Below are positions 34,687 through 42,460 of a DNA stretch of 64,000 nucleotides, piece by piece. How positions within the stretch are numbered: position 1 is the stretch's first letter; each line of letters begins with the position of its first letter. The DNA is from a virus: positions 1 through 64,000 of IMG/VR virus record IMGVR_UViG_3300020467_000004. The stretch is one strand, 5' to 3'. A program made the position numbers and the translations under genes. The notes below the pieces were generated by a model. The model worked only from the letters and a program-made list of their open reading frames with translations, made no database searches and was not told the origin of the DNA.

Positions 34687-36153
34687 ATGGCAAATCCAAG
34701 TGACTTCTTTGTCAGTGTACCAAAAATAAGACCAATGCTAAACGTTGGCAGTCTATTTGACGTCCAGTCAGGTAGTTATCAGGTTGGCGAGCATGGCGAG
34801 CATATACTCAACGGCGGCTACCCTCACTTTCTTGGCATCTGTGGTCGTGCCAACACATATAAGACCACTGTCATGAATCACTTCAACTTAAGCGCCACCG
34901 AGCGCTATGGTGATGTGTTCAACAAGGCAGGACAACAATCAGTCTGTCTAGTTTACGATAGTGAATCATCGTTAACTCCAGCTCGTATTGAACACTTAGG
35001 TAATTTCTATCCTGGATTAAAAGGATGGGATGTAGAAGAGACTGGTGCGGTTCTAGTGACCGATAACAACGGGATGAGTGGTAACCACTACTTCCACCAG
35101 ATTAAAGAGTTTGCTAAAGCAAAGGTTAAAGATAAGAAAGCTATCCTCACCACACCGTTTATCGGTAAAGACGGAAAGCACCTTACTATGCTAAGACCTA
35201 CCATGGCAGGGATTGACTCTATCTCCAACATGAACATTGATTCGGTTGATGCGATTTACGATAAGAATCAGATTGGTGATTCTAAAATGAACATGGAGGC
35301 AGCTCGCGTAGGTGCCGCTAAGAGTCAAATGGTAATTCAGATACCTAAGCTGGTATCTAGTAGTGGTTTTTACATGACCATGACAGCTCACCTAGGTGAT
35401 GAAATCTTAGATGACCCATATGCTCCATCTAAGAAGAAACTACAGTTCCTTAAACAGGGTACTAAGCTTAAAAGATGTCCTGAGAATTTCACATTCTTAA
35501 CTAACATCCTTTACAACTGCATGAGCGCTACACCGCTTCAGAATAAAGCAGATAAGACACCTCTATTTCCTCGTGACAGCGATGACCGCACACCAGGTGA
35601 TATGGATCTACAATTAATCACTATTCAAGTATTGCGTTCTAAAAGTGGTGCGACTGGTTTACCGTTTGAGATCATTGCCTCACAGCGTGACGGTCTACAC
35701 ATGGGACTTAGTGAATTCCGTTACATCAAAGAGCGTAAGTTTGGCTTAGATGGTAACGACCTTAAATACGCATTGAGTATTTATCCAGATCGCTTGCTAC
35801 AGCGCACTACCGTGCGTGGTCTGATAGATAATGACCCTAAGCTTAAACGTGCTTTGGAGATTACCTGCGAACTTTGCATGATTAGCCAGCTATGGAAAGG
35901 GATGGGTGATATTGTTTTAGAGCCAGAATATCTCTTTAAGGCTATCAACGACCTAGGTGTGAGTTGGGATGTTATTCTTGGCGATACGCGTGGGTACTGG
36001 CTACCTAAAGAGCTAGAAGAACATGAAGACAAGTACTTCCTTTCTACAATAGACCTTTGTCTTCTAGCTCGCAAGCAGTACTATCCTTACTGGTGGGACG
36101 ACTACTGTAAGAGTAAGGGTATGGAAAATACGCTTAAGAAACAATTTGCCTAA
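34687..36153 (+). CDS. UvsX-like RecA-family recombinase
   Basis: 488 residues. Walker A GRANTYKTT at residues 53-61 has an aromatic residue before the Lys, as in T4 UvsX (GPSKSFKS), rather than RecA's GxxxxGK. Then LVYDSESSLTPARIEHLG resembles the UvsX segment FYDSEFGITPAYL. MTMTAHLGDEI may hold the Walker B-side strand. These recombinases polymerise on ssDNA and drive strand exchange for recombination-dependent replication and repair. Longer than T4 UvsX (391). Neighbours RNase H and, further away, a gp46-like ATPase support the role. A DnaB-like or other RecA-fold ATPase is less likely. Confidence 0.78.
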   Translation: MANPSDFFVSVPKIRPMLNVGSLFDVQSGSYQVGEHGEHILNGGYPHFLGICGRANTYKTTVMNHFNLSATERYGDVFNKAGQQSVCLVYDSESSLTPARIEHLGNFYPGLKGWDVEETGAVLVTDNNGMSGNHYFHQIKEFAKAKVKDKKAILTTPFIGKDGKHLTMLRPTMAGIDSISNMNIDSVDAIYDKNQIGDSKMNMEAARVGAAKSQMVIQIPKLVSSSGFYMTMTAHLGDEILDDPYAPSKKKLQFLKQGTKLKRCPENFTFLTNILYNCMSATPLQNKADKTPLFPRDSDDRTPGDMDLQLITIQVLRSKSGATGLPFEIIASQRDGLHMGLSEFRYIKERKFGLDGNDLKYALSIYPDRLLQRTTVRGLIDNDPKLKRALEITCELCMISQLWKGMGDIVLEPEYLFKAINDLGVSWDVILGDTRGYWLPKELEEHEDKYFLSTIDLCLLARKQYYPYWWDDYCKSKGMENTLKKQFA

Positions 36154-36162
36154 GGAGTCGGT

Positions 36163-36465
36163 ATGAAACGTTTTTGGCTATTTGCAGGCACCGGTCAACC
36201 TAAAGGCGGGATGGGTGATTTTCAAACAGGCGCTCAACAACCTAAAGCACTTTTAACGTGGTTAGAAAAGAACGCAACTAATGAAACCATACAAGGTATA
36301 CCTTTTGTTTGGTTTGAAATTGTTGACGTTACCACTAACACGGTTAAAGTACGAGGTCACCGCGCGTTCACTAGCGACTCGGCTATTGAAAAGGGTGTAG
36401 ACTATTATAACTACGATACGAGCAAAGGACGATGGACCAAGTTGAAGAACAAGCCCTCTTCATAG
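36163..36465 (+). CDS. Hypothetical protein, 100 residues
   Basis: Small alpha/beta protein (MKRFWLFAGTGQPKGGMGDF; PFVWFEIVDVTTNTVKVRGHRAF). SD AAGGAG precedes the ATG, 9 nt after the recombinase stop. Overlaps the SLOG gene by 34 nt. The GTGQPKGGMGDF turn is not a P-loop. Length and Trp/Gly content suggest a small beta-fold. Function unknown. Confidence 0.7.
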   Translation: MKRFWLFAGTGQPKGGMGDFQTGAQQPKALLTWLEKNATNETIQGIPFVWFEIVDVTTNTVKVRGHRAFTSDSAIEKGVDYYNYDTSKGRWTKLKNKPSS

Positions 36466-36809
36466 GGGGTTCACGCGGATTCGTTAGTTATCATCTCTTA
36501 TGTAGAACCATTGCTTACTTGGTTAAGATAGGTGTCCTCAAAGACACCTTCACCATAGTAAGTGGTGGGGCTAGGGGAGCTGATACGTTAGCTAGGGAAT
36601 ATGCTGAGATTAATGGTCTTAAGTTTATTGAATTTAAGGCACGGTGGGATCTGTATGGGAAATCAGCAGGCTTTAAGCGTAATAAAACAATGGTTGATGT
36701 TTCTGATATTTGCCTTTTCTTTTGGGATGGGGTGAGTAAAGGTACTAAGCATGCGTTTGACTATGCCTATAAGCAAAATCCTGACAATACGTTTATTGTA
36801 CTATACTAG
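36432..36809 (+). CDS. SLOG-superfamily protein (YspA/DUF2493-like)
   Basis: 125 residues. Rossmann-like SLOG features: FIGGSRGF after the first strand, TIVSGGARGADTLAREYA (the SGGARGAD nucleotide-binding loop), KARWDLYGKSAGFKRNKTMV and FFWDGVSKGTKHAFDYA. This is the pattern of the DUF2493/YspA family of small phage and bacterial proteins thought to bind or process nucleotide-derived ligands. SLOG domains also act as sensors in anti-phage defence, so a phage copy might scavenge a nucleotide signal. That last idea is inference. Confidence 0.85.
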   Translation: MDQVEEQALFIGGSRGFVSYHLLCRTIAYLVKIGVLKDTFTIVSGGARGADTLAREYAEINGLKFIEFKARWDLYGKSAGFKRNKTMVDVSDICLFFWDGVSKGTKHAFDYAYKQNPDNTFIVLY

Positions 36810-36817
36810 AGGCGACT

Positions 36818-37231
36818 ATGAATACTATATTTGACCTAAGTGAAGAAGGTCGTATTAACGCTATTAATTTCCTTTCTATGTTAGGTGTTAAATTCGACCA
36901 CGACGACACGTATAAAGTAGTAGAAGAAGCTAACGCCCGCGCTATCCCCGAGCTGTTTGAAAAGGCAGTACGGTGTGAGAGTTACTGCGACTATCTAATT
37001 ATCAAAGCCATGTTCTTAAGAGCCGGTGCCGGTGAATGGCCATGGCATAGTGGTTATAAGAACCCTGCCAGCGATATCCACGAATGTCCCTATTATGGAT
37101 GGGAACATGCTGGTTTCATGAAACATATTTTTAAGCCAAGCGAAGTGCAAGTTATCAGCTTGGGTGAATTAATTTCAATTGTGATGCGTGATAAAGGATC
37201 TACCCATGCAGTTACGTTACAACCTACTTGA
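36818..37231 (+). CDS. Hypothetical protein, 137 residues
   Basis: Starts ATG with SD GAGGCG, 9 nt after the SLOG gene. Mostly helical at the N-terminus (EEGRINAINFLSMLGVKF), with a Trp/His/Cys-containing middle (GEWPWHSGYKNPASDIHECPYYGWEHAGF). The two Cys and several His could bind metal but no known motif fits. Part of the long plus-strand operon 34687-39927. Confidence 0.7.
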   Translation: MNTIFDLSEEGRINAINFLSMLGVKFDHDDTYKVVEEANARAIPELFEKAVRCESYCDYLIIKAMFLRAGAGEWPWHSGYKNPASDIHECPYYGWEHAGFMKHIFKPSEVQVISLGELISIVMRDKGSTHAVTLQPT

Positions 37232-37245
37232 TAGAGGGTAGTGAT

Positions 37246-37566
37246 ATGGCATTACACGATGAAGTCTATTACTACTTGTCCAGAAAAAACAAAGCTATAG
37301 CTGAAGCTTTTCGACAACAATATAATCCTACAGATGCTCATCCGCGAAGCCGTACTCACCTAACACGTCTTAATTGTTTCTGGCACATGCATCTAGGTAC
37401 TGTTACTAATACAGATACTGTCGAGATAAGAAGCTACCTTAACGATAATGTAAGTCAAGACCAATGGATTATTGACTTTGTTCAATACGTTGTCCCGTTT
37501 GTCATAGAACACCAATTATTATTAAATCATCAAATCTACGACGACCTACCGCCGTGGCATGAATAG
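37246..37566 (+). CDS. Hypothetical protein, 106 residues
   Basis: ATG at 37246 with SD GAGGGTAG; a TTG at 37228 overlapping the previous stop is a weaker start. Helical, rich in His, Tyr and Asn (HMHLGTVTNTDTVEIRSYLND; IVYYYL-type N-terminus). Ends DDLPPWHE. No membrane segment or motif. Operon member; function unknown. Confidence 0.68.
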   Translation: MALHDEVYYYLSRKNKAIAEAFRQQYNPTDAHPRSRTHLTRLNCFWHMHLGTVTNTDTVEIRSYLNDNVSQDQWIIDFVQYVVPFVIEHQLLLNHQIYDDLPPWHE

Positions 37567-37577
37567 GAAATTCTGTT

Positions 37578-38033
37578 ATGCGAGCCAAATACTGCCATCA
37601 CCATGTGCGTATCAAGCAGCAGCTTTTAGATTCTACATGTGATAGAACATACAGAGATGTACTAGAAGACCAATGTCGTATCGCGCTTATGCGATATCTT
37701 TTAGGAAAGGGCGACTTAGCCTTTGATCAACTAGGAGCCGAAGAACTGTGTCGCCGTGTTGAAACTATATCAAAACACGAATTAGACGCATTGAGCATCC
37801 AGGGTTTCTTCTCAGCCTTTGACAACGGTCACCGCGAAGCCAGCGCGTTATTATGCTGTGCTGTTGCTATTGAAATGGGTGAAGAGGATGTAACGTTCCT
37901 TTACGAACTACTAATGGATGAGAAGCAGTGTGTCTTTGCTCAACTACCTGGGGTGGTTAAACGCAGTCAATGGTCTCGTAGTTTAAGTGAGTTTCTTAGC
38001 CAAAACATACCGTTACTTAAAGCATCGGTATGA
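37578..38033 (+). CDS. Hypothetical helical protein, 151 residues
   Basis: Start with SD AGGAAA. All-helical composition with many Leu and Cys (CRIALMRYLLGKGDLAFDQL; ASALLCCAVAIEMGEEDVTFLYELL). N-terminal KYCHHHVRIK could be a metal-binding cluster. Immediately precedes the RNAP beta C-terminal gene. No recognised family. Confidence 0.68.
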   Translation: MRAKYCHHHVRIKQQLLDSTCDRTYRDVLEDQCRIALMRYLLGKGDLAFDQLGAEELCRRVETISKHELDALSIQGFFSAFDNGHREASALLCCAVAIEMGEEDVTFLYELLMDEKQCVFAQLPGVVKRSQWSRSLSEFLSQNIPLLKASV

Positions 38034-38066
38034 GACCAACTACCGTATCATTAAGAGAAAGACATT

Positions 38067-38735
38067 ATGGCTAATCGTAAAAAAGCAGAAGCATTTATCC
38101 TTGAATATATGGATAAGATCTTACCAGGGGGTGAGAATAAAGCCTTATACGAGGAAATGTTTAAGGGAATGAGTGATCGTGCTTTTGCAGCGTTAATGCA
38201 GAAGATTAAAGATGGATTTGTACTTCCTATCATCGCACCTAACCTCAACGAAGCTAAGCTAGATACCACACGTAATGTTAAGATTGCTAAAGCGCTTGGG
38301 CATAGCTTCTTTGAACGTATTGTACTGACTGATACTGATACGGGCGAAACCTATACGACACCTCATGAGTACATGGTGGTTGACATGCCTGTACGACGTC
38401 AGTCTCAGTTGTTAGATAAGAAAATGTCTACACCTGCTAACAATAACGTAGTTGACGAGCTGACAGGTCAAGCAACCGGTATCTCTAAAGGGTCTGCATT
38501 ATCGTTCCCTGAACTTGGTGTACTTCTATCTATCGGGGTGGATAGCGCTATTGAAGAGTTAATTAAACTTCGTGGTGGGGATGAGGTAGCTTTTAATGAG
38601 ATGAATCGTCAGATCCTAGAAACAGGTGAAGCAGACATTGAAAGTATCAAAGCCCTAGGTTCTAAAGTAAAATCAACTGAAACATTAAGTGCTATATTGA
38701 CAGGCATGCATTTAAGGAATAACCTAAATGAATGA
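38067..38735 (+). CDS. RNA polymerase beta subunit, C-terminal fragment
   Basis: 222 residues that read as the C-terminal ~200 residues of bacterial RpoB. [21 protein letters not shown] corresponds to E. coli [37 protein letters not shown] to [36 protein letters not shown] (F147, E149) to [21 protein letters not shown]; LRGGD to VKSDD. In cellular RNAP this part clamps onto beta' and forms the switch/anchor region. It should assemble with the 1323-residue beta body at 58828, which stops just before it. A separate gene for this piece is unusual. Overlaps the next gene by 8 nt. Confidence 0.8.
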   Translation: [222 protein letters not shown]

Positions 38736-39201
38736 TAAAGAATTGATGCTAGATGTTATTAGCAGTTTGAACAATATAACGTCTAGTACACTGGCTAACT
38801 TAACAAAAAAGAAAAGTCAATCAGCTATTGCTAAGCTTTACGAGATAAACAGTCGTTTTAATTTCACACGTGTCTTTGAGAAAGAAGACGTAAAAAAGAT
38901 TTGGGACATTATTCGTAATGACAATGAGTCATTGGTCACACTGGAACGAATTATTACGCAGTGGCGTTTAAGTAGCTTTGAGAACGATGATGCGCTTAAG
39001 CGTGTTAATGCGTTAATAGCAACCAGCGTTGTCCATGCTAATGCTGCTGGAAGTCTCACTGACGACGCGTATAGAGAACCGGTACCAGACCATGTGGTTA
39101 TAGAAACGTTATATACCGGTAACTTATGGTTGACGGTATTGTTTCTAATGCAGATGTGTCCTGATATTCTAGCGTTGTTTTCTGAATTAAGTAAGGGATA
39201 G
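38728..39201 (+). CDS. Hypothetical helical protein, 157 residues
   Basis: Overlaps the RNAP beta C-terminal gene by 8 nt, so probably co-translated with it. Helical, basic first half (LTKKKSQSAIAKLYEINSRFNF), a middle with TRVFEKEDVKKIWDIIRND, and a hydrophobic C-terminal stretch (NLWLTVLFLMQMCPDILALF) that could be a membrane or buried helix. It may be an accessory transcription protein by position only. Confidence 0.68.
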   Translation: MNDKELMLDVISSLNNITSSTLANLTKKKSQSAIAKLYEINSRFNFTRVFEKEDVKKIWDIIRNDNESLVTLERIITQWRLSSFENDDALKRVNALIATSVVHANAAGSLTDDAYREPVPDHVVIETLYTGNLWLTVLFLMQMCPDILALFSELSKG

Positions 39202-39204
39202 GTA

Positions 39205-39927
39205 ATGAGTAACCAGACTGTTTATGTAGAACTTAATACGCTGATGGATACTCGCCTTGCTTGTGTAGAAAGTATCTACGATGCAAATACAGCACAGGAG
39301 TTATTAAAAGGCGCGTATGATAAGCGTGTAAGCGATGATTGGTCGGCCATTCTACCTAAGCTGTCTACAAAGGCTATTGAGGATCTTTATACTCACCATG
39401 ACATTACTATACTAGCCCGTGCAATGATGACTAACATGGTTAGCGTGTTAAAGGACTTCATTGCTGAGGTTAACAAAGGTACGTCAGGCAATCCCTTAGC
39501 CGACCCGGTATCCATCCATATCAACACGGCCCCCTATAACCTACCAGAGTCTCACTGTCAGGTTATTGTCAATAGCATTGCTCACCACGTTGGTATTACG
39601 GATATAAAGACTATTAACGTCCCTCGCCATATTACCACGCCAGCATTCTTCCAAGGCACTTACAAGACAGTGTTTATGTATGACTTTATACCGTGGTTCA
39701 CCATGCATCATAACGCCCTACGTAAACAGCATCTATCTGAGATGGTGTGGTATGTCCCTAAGTTAAAGGCATTTGGCGAGGCGGCACAAAACATGGAAGC
39801 GTCCCTTGACGAGACAGCCACCATGTTCTTTAAGAAAATGAATGTATGGGACGCAGCCACCATTGCATTAACAGGGTATATGAATCTGCAGTTTCTAGAT
39901 ATAAAAGCATTTAACATGTATACCTAG
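39205..39927 (+). CDS. Hypothetical protein, 240 residues
   Basis: SD AAGGGATAGG, 3 nt after the previous stop. Alpha/beta with several His (THHDITILAR, NSIAHHVGITDIK, HITTPAF, WFTMHHNALRKQH), which might reflect metal binding but no known motif fits. Last gene of the operon begun at 34687. Its TAG stop shares the palindrome CTAG with the stop of the convergent 39924 gene. Function unknown. Confidence 0.68.
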   Translation: MSNQTVYVELNTLMDTRLACVESIYDANTAQELLKGAYDKRVSDDWSAILPKLSTKAIEDLYTHHDITILARAMMTNMVSVLKDFIAEVNKGTSGNPLADPVSIHINTAPYNLPESHCQVIVNSIAHHVGITDIKTINVPRHITTPAFFQGTYKTVFMYDFIPWFTMHHNALRKQHLSEMVWYVPKLKAFGEAAQNMEASLDETATMFFKKMNVWDAATIALTGYMNLQFLDIKAFNMYT

Positions 39928-40340
39928 TCAAACTTCTTCATAAACTCCTCGTAGTTAAGATCGCTAACACCTACGTCTAGCTCACCTTCAACCAATGTTG
40001 GTTCAGGTAATGCATTATCAGGCAGGGTGTTAATGACTTTCTCATGTCTCCCTGCTTCAGCTTGAAACGGATTGTTGCCGCCTGTCTTCGCCATAATCTT
40101 CGCTGCCATAATTGCAGCGGCATTGTCTTGCTCGCTTTGTTTGGAATCTTGTTCCATACGCTTCATAGCAAGGGCGGTGGTATCGGCACCGTTAACCAAT
40201 TCAAGCAACACACGACGATCTCGGTTATTATTAGGCATGCCGTCTTTAGTCATGTCTTCTAGAATCGCCATTCGCGTGCGCTGTGTTAGGGACAGGACCT
40301 CATCTTCTGTGCGGTCCTTCATTGTATCAAGTAAAGACAT
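39924..40340 (-). CDS. Hypothetical protein (possible small packaging/virion protein)
   Basis: 138 residues, acidic, largely helical (MSLLDTMKDRTEDEVLSLT; RDRRVLLELVNGADTTALAMKRMEQD). The N-terminal half, with RTRMAILEDMT and RRVLLELVNG, faintly recalls small terminase-like proteins of some large podoviruses and myoviruses, from memory only. The C-terminus ends in NYEEFMKKFD. Isolated on the minus strand between plus-strand genes, and divergent from the 40421 gene across an inverted-repeat promoter region. Confidence 0.6.
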   Translation of the reverse strand: MSLLDTMKDRTEDEVLSLTQRTRMAILEDMTKDGMPNNNRDRRVLLELVNGADTTALAMKRMEQDSKQSEQDNAAAIMAAKIMAKTGGNNPFQAEAGRHEKVINTLPDNALPEPTLVEGELDVGVSDLNYEEFMKKFD

Positions 40341-40372
40341 AGAAGCCTCCCTAGGATTCGTATAAATTATTC

Positions 40373-40391
40373 ACCTACATTACATAGGTGA
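40373..40391. promoter_or_regulatory. Inverted repeat CACCTA-N7-TAGGTG with promoter motif
   Basis: In the 80-nt divergent gap the promoter-like CCTACATTAC (40374-40383) forms part of a palindrome: CACCTA, spacer CATTACA, TAGGTG. Other copies of the motif are not palindromic. This could be an operator for both genes or a 5'-UTR hairpin of the 40421 gene. Confidence 0.4.
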
Positions 40392-40420
40392 GTTGTAATA
40401 ACTATAGCAATGAGGTAAAT

Positions 40421-40951
40421 ATGAAAGCACCCTCTCGCTGGTATAGGCTTAAACTGTGGCTACGAATAGTCCTATTCAGGACGCAGTTTAAAACCATGCG
40501 TAATAGTATGAACGCTAAAGTTCTTGGTGGTTTGGTCTCACTGTACACATCTCGTGACTTCGCTTTCTACCGTCCTAAAGACGGCAAAGCTATTACGATG
40601 ATAGTATGGCACCGCAACGCTGAGCAAATGTTAGAGTTCATAAACATTGTTAAAGACGCCGTTGAAAAGAATGCAGAGATACCTGCTGAAGCAATGGCAT
40701 TAACGAGTAGACGCACCACCTTAACCTTGGACGCCTGGCTGGTAGATGACGAGCAATACGACATCGATATCCAACGGTTTTGGGAAGCATTGAGTGAAGC
40801 AGTTACTCCTATCCACGACATTCTAATGGTCATGGAAAAAGAAAATACCGCTCGCTACAGTTATTATTCTCGACGGATGATGCGTTTATTTCAAGACATA
40901 GGACAAATGCTGGAGGCACTTGAAAAAGTGATTTTAAACGATTATGTTTGA
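40421..40951 (+). CDS. Hypothetical helical protein, 176 residues
   Basis: ATG at 40421 with SD GAGGT; a GTG at 40388 lies in the palindrome and is rejected. Strongly basic N-terminus (SRWYRLKLWLRIVLFRTQFKTMRNS) and an otherwise helical body with charged repeats (EAVTPIHDILMVMEKENTARYSYYSRRMMRLFQD). Overlaps the next gene by 8 nt. It may associate with nucleic acid or membrane through the N-terminus; function unknown. Confidence 0.68.
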   Translation: MKAPSRWYRLKLWLRIVLFRTQFKTMRNSMNAKVLGGLVSLYTSRDFAFYRPKDGKAITMIVWHRNAEQMLEFINIVKDAVEKNAEIPAEAMALTSRRTTLTLDAWLVDDEQYDIDIQRFWEALSEAVTPIHDILMVMEKENTARYSYYSRRMMRLFQDIGQMLEALEKVILNDYV

Positions 40952-41339
40952 CGACAGATATAGCGTGAATGAAATACTACAAGATTCTAATAAAAAGACA
41001 CTATCGGCTAGAGGCGCGTTGAGTCGATTGTTTCGAGTAATCTTGGATGATTTTAATATCACCCCAATGGGATGGAACCGCCGTATGGATACGTATCTCA
41101 ACGATCCAGTCAATGGTCTACCTCGATCTGGTAAGCCTAGACACACGGCACGTGGCAATATTAATAAACAAATGGCATCTGACCCGATGACCATTAAAAC
41201 GTTTCTTAAGATGATGCGATTCTTAGGTGCGACTCGTATACGCTTTAGCGTAGAACTTACTATTCGCAAGAAGGTAACGCAACACAGTGTTGAACTGCAG
41301 TTCTCGGAACATCAAGAACCAGATGAACATGAAAAATAA
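40944..41339 (+). CDS. Hypothetical protein, 131 residues
   Basis: Coupled to the preceding gene by an 8-nt overlap. Basic N-terminal two thirds (KKTLSARGALSRLFRVILDDF; SGKPRHTARGNINKQM) suggest nucleic-acid contact; the C-terminal part is a beta pair (TRIRFSVELTIRKK; HSVELQFSEH). The RGNINKQMAS segment recalls phage MuA-like or DNA-arm proteins only vaguely. Function unknown. Confidence 0.68.
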   Translation: MFDDRYSVNEILQDSNKKTLSARGALSRLFRVILDDFNITPMGWNRRMDTYLNDPVNGLPRSGKPRHTARGNINKQMASDPMTIKTFLKMMRFLGATRIRFSVELTIRKKVTQHSVELQFSEHQEPDEHEK

Positions 41340-41376
41340 ACAATAAGCTACGCCCTTAAAAAACTATAACGATGCG

Positions 41377-41430
41377 TCGACCTATCTGCTTGCAGGTAGG
41401 CTCGACCATTGTATTCACTTTCTTTTTTTG
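41377..41430 (+). terminator. Hairpin terminator with T tract
   Basis: Interrupted stem TCGACCTATCTG / CAGGTAGG-C-TCGA, with one G-T pair and one bulge, followed after ~20 nt by CTTTCTTTTTTTGC. The T tract before the next SD suggests ordinary intrinsic termination, unlike the TTATGCCGT type. Confidence 0.55.
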
Positions 41431-41448
41431 CATTGAAGGAGACCTTGT

Positions 41449-42414
41449 ATGAGTCTTTTTACTACCGCAACAAAATCGTTACCTAAGGTTGTTGATCTAT
41501 TCTCCCCCTCTGATAGTTCATCATCTACCCCTAGCTCTAAATCTCTAGTAGATGCTGTGAGCTCTCCTGATAATGTTTCATCTAAATCTATAGACAGTGC
41601 AGTTAAGCGTGTTGCTAGCAAAGCACCTGCTGCGCCTACTAGTTCAGGTCTGTCTTCTGCTACGGGTAAGAACATTTCTATTTCTAACTTAAGTGCTACT
41701 GCAGTTAAGAACTTACAAGGATTCTTGCAAGAAGATAGCACTGTAGGTCAAAAGACGGTTAAATTACTAGATGGAACTATTGTAAAGGGGATAGCAACGG
41801 AGCTTAGCGAGGCAAAAGCGTTTCAAGATATGGTAACTCAGATACACGGTATGTGTAGCGGTACCAGCATTGAAGATAGAACAACGGCGCGAGCTGTCAA
41901 CGATACGCTGCTTTTAGAGGCCCTATTACTAGGACTAGCAGGTTTAATCGACTGTCTAGCAGAAGTAGTAGGGTTAGACTTCAGTGCAACACGTATTGCC
42001 AAGCAGGGCATTGTAGCTGCTAAACGTGGGGATGCGGCTAGTCTTGCTTCTTTATCTAAGTTAGTAGGTTCAGCTAAGCTTAAAGCCAATAACCCTAATC
42101 TTGTTAATACTCTGCTAAAGAATTACAGTCTTGCAGGTGATAACAACCCGAATAACCATCAACGCGCCGGAGCGACGTTAGTTGAACAAATTAAGACCAT
42201 CGACACTAGCTGGATGCGTAGCGACGCCAGCGGAGATAACGTTAAAGATATTAGTTCTTTGCGTGGTATATCTGACGATGCTAAAACGGTATTGTCGACA
42301 CAAAGTGAAACATCTACGGCTATCATGATTGCCAACGACACGCCTCAGGAAGATCAATCTATACTGATGCGTCGTTTCAATCCCACTAGCCTAGCTAATA
42401 GCCTTAACGCATAA
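41449..42414 (+). CDS. Probable structural protein with Ser-rich N-terminus
   Basis: 321 residues. Residues ~18-75 are Ser/Ala/Pro-rich and low complexity (SDSSSSTPSSKS; VASKAPAAPTSSG), followed by a mostly helical domain with an Ala/Gly/Leu-rich central stretch (LLLEALLLGLAGLIDCLAEVVG). SD GAAGGAGA. Low-complexity linkers are common in tail and head proteins. It is transcribed alone and convergent with the 624-residue tail gene, ended by the second terminator cassette. Confidence 0.65.
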   Translation: MSLFTTATKSLPKVVDLFSPSDSSSSTPSSKSLVDAVSSPDNVSSKSIDSAVKRVASKAPAAPTSSGLSSATGKNISISNLSATAVKNLQGFLQEDSTVGQKTVKLLDGTIVKGIATELSEAKAFQDMVTQIHGMCSGTSIEDRTTARAVNDTLLLEALLLGLAGLIDCLAEVVGLDFSATRIAKQGIVAAKRGDAASLASLSKLVGSAKLKANNPNLVNTLLKNYSLAGDNNPNNHQRAGATLVEQIKTIDTSWMRSDASGDNVKDISSLRGISDDAKTVLSTQSETSTAIMIANDTPQEDQSILMRRFNPTSLANSLNA

Positions 42415-42460
42415 AGACCCTACCTCTACCTATCATGGGTAGAGGTAGGTTATGCCGTTA
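42409..42460. terminator. Bidirectional terminator cassette (copy 2, inverted)
   Basis: 12-bp stem CCTACCTCTACC / GGTAGAGGTAGG with loop TATCATG; left flank CGCATAAAGAC, right flank TTATGCCGTTA. Its reverse complement equals the cassette at 29757 apart from the loop. It abuts or includes the stop codons of both convergent genes. Confidence 0.85.
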
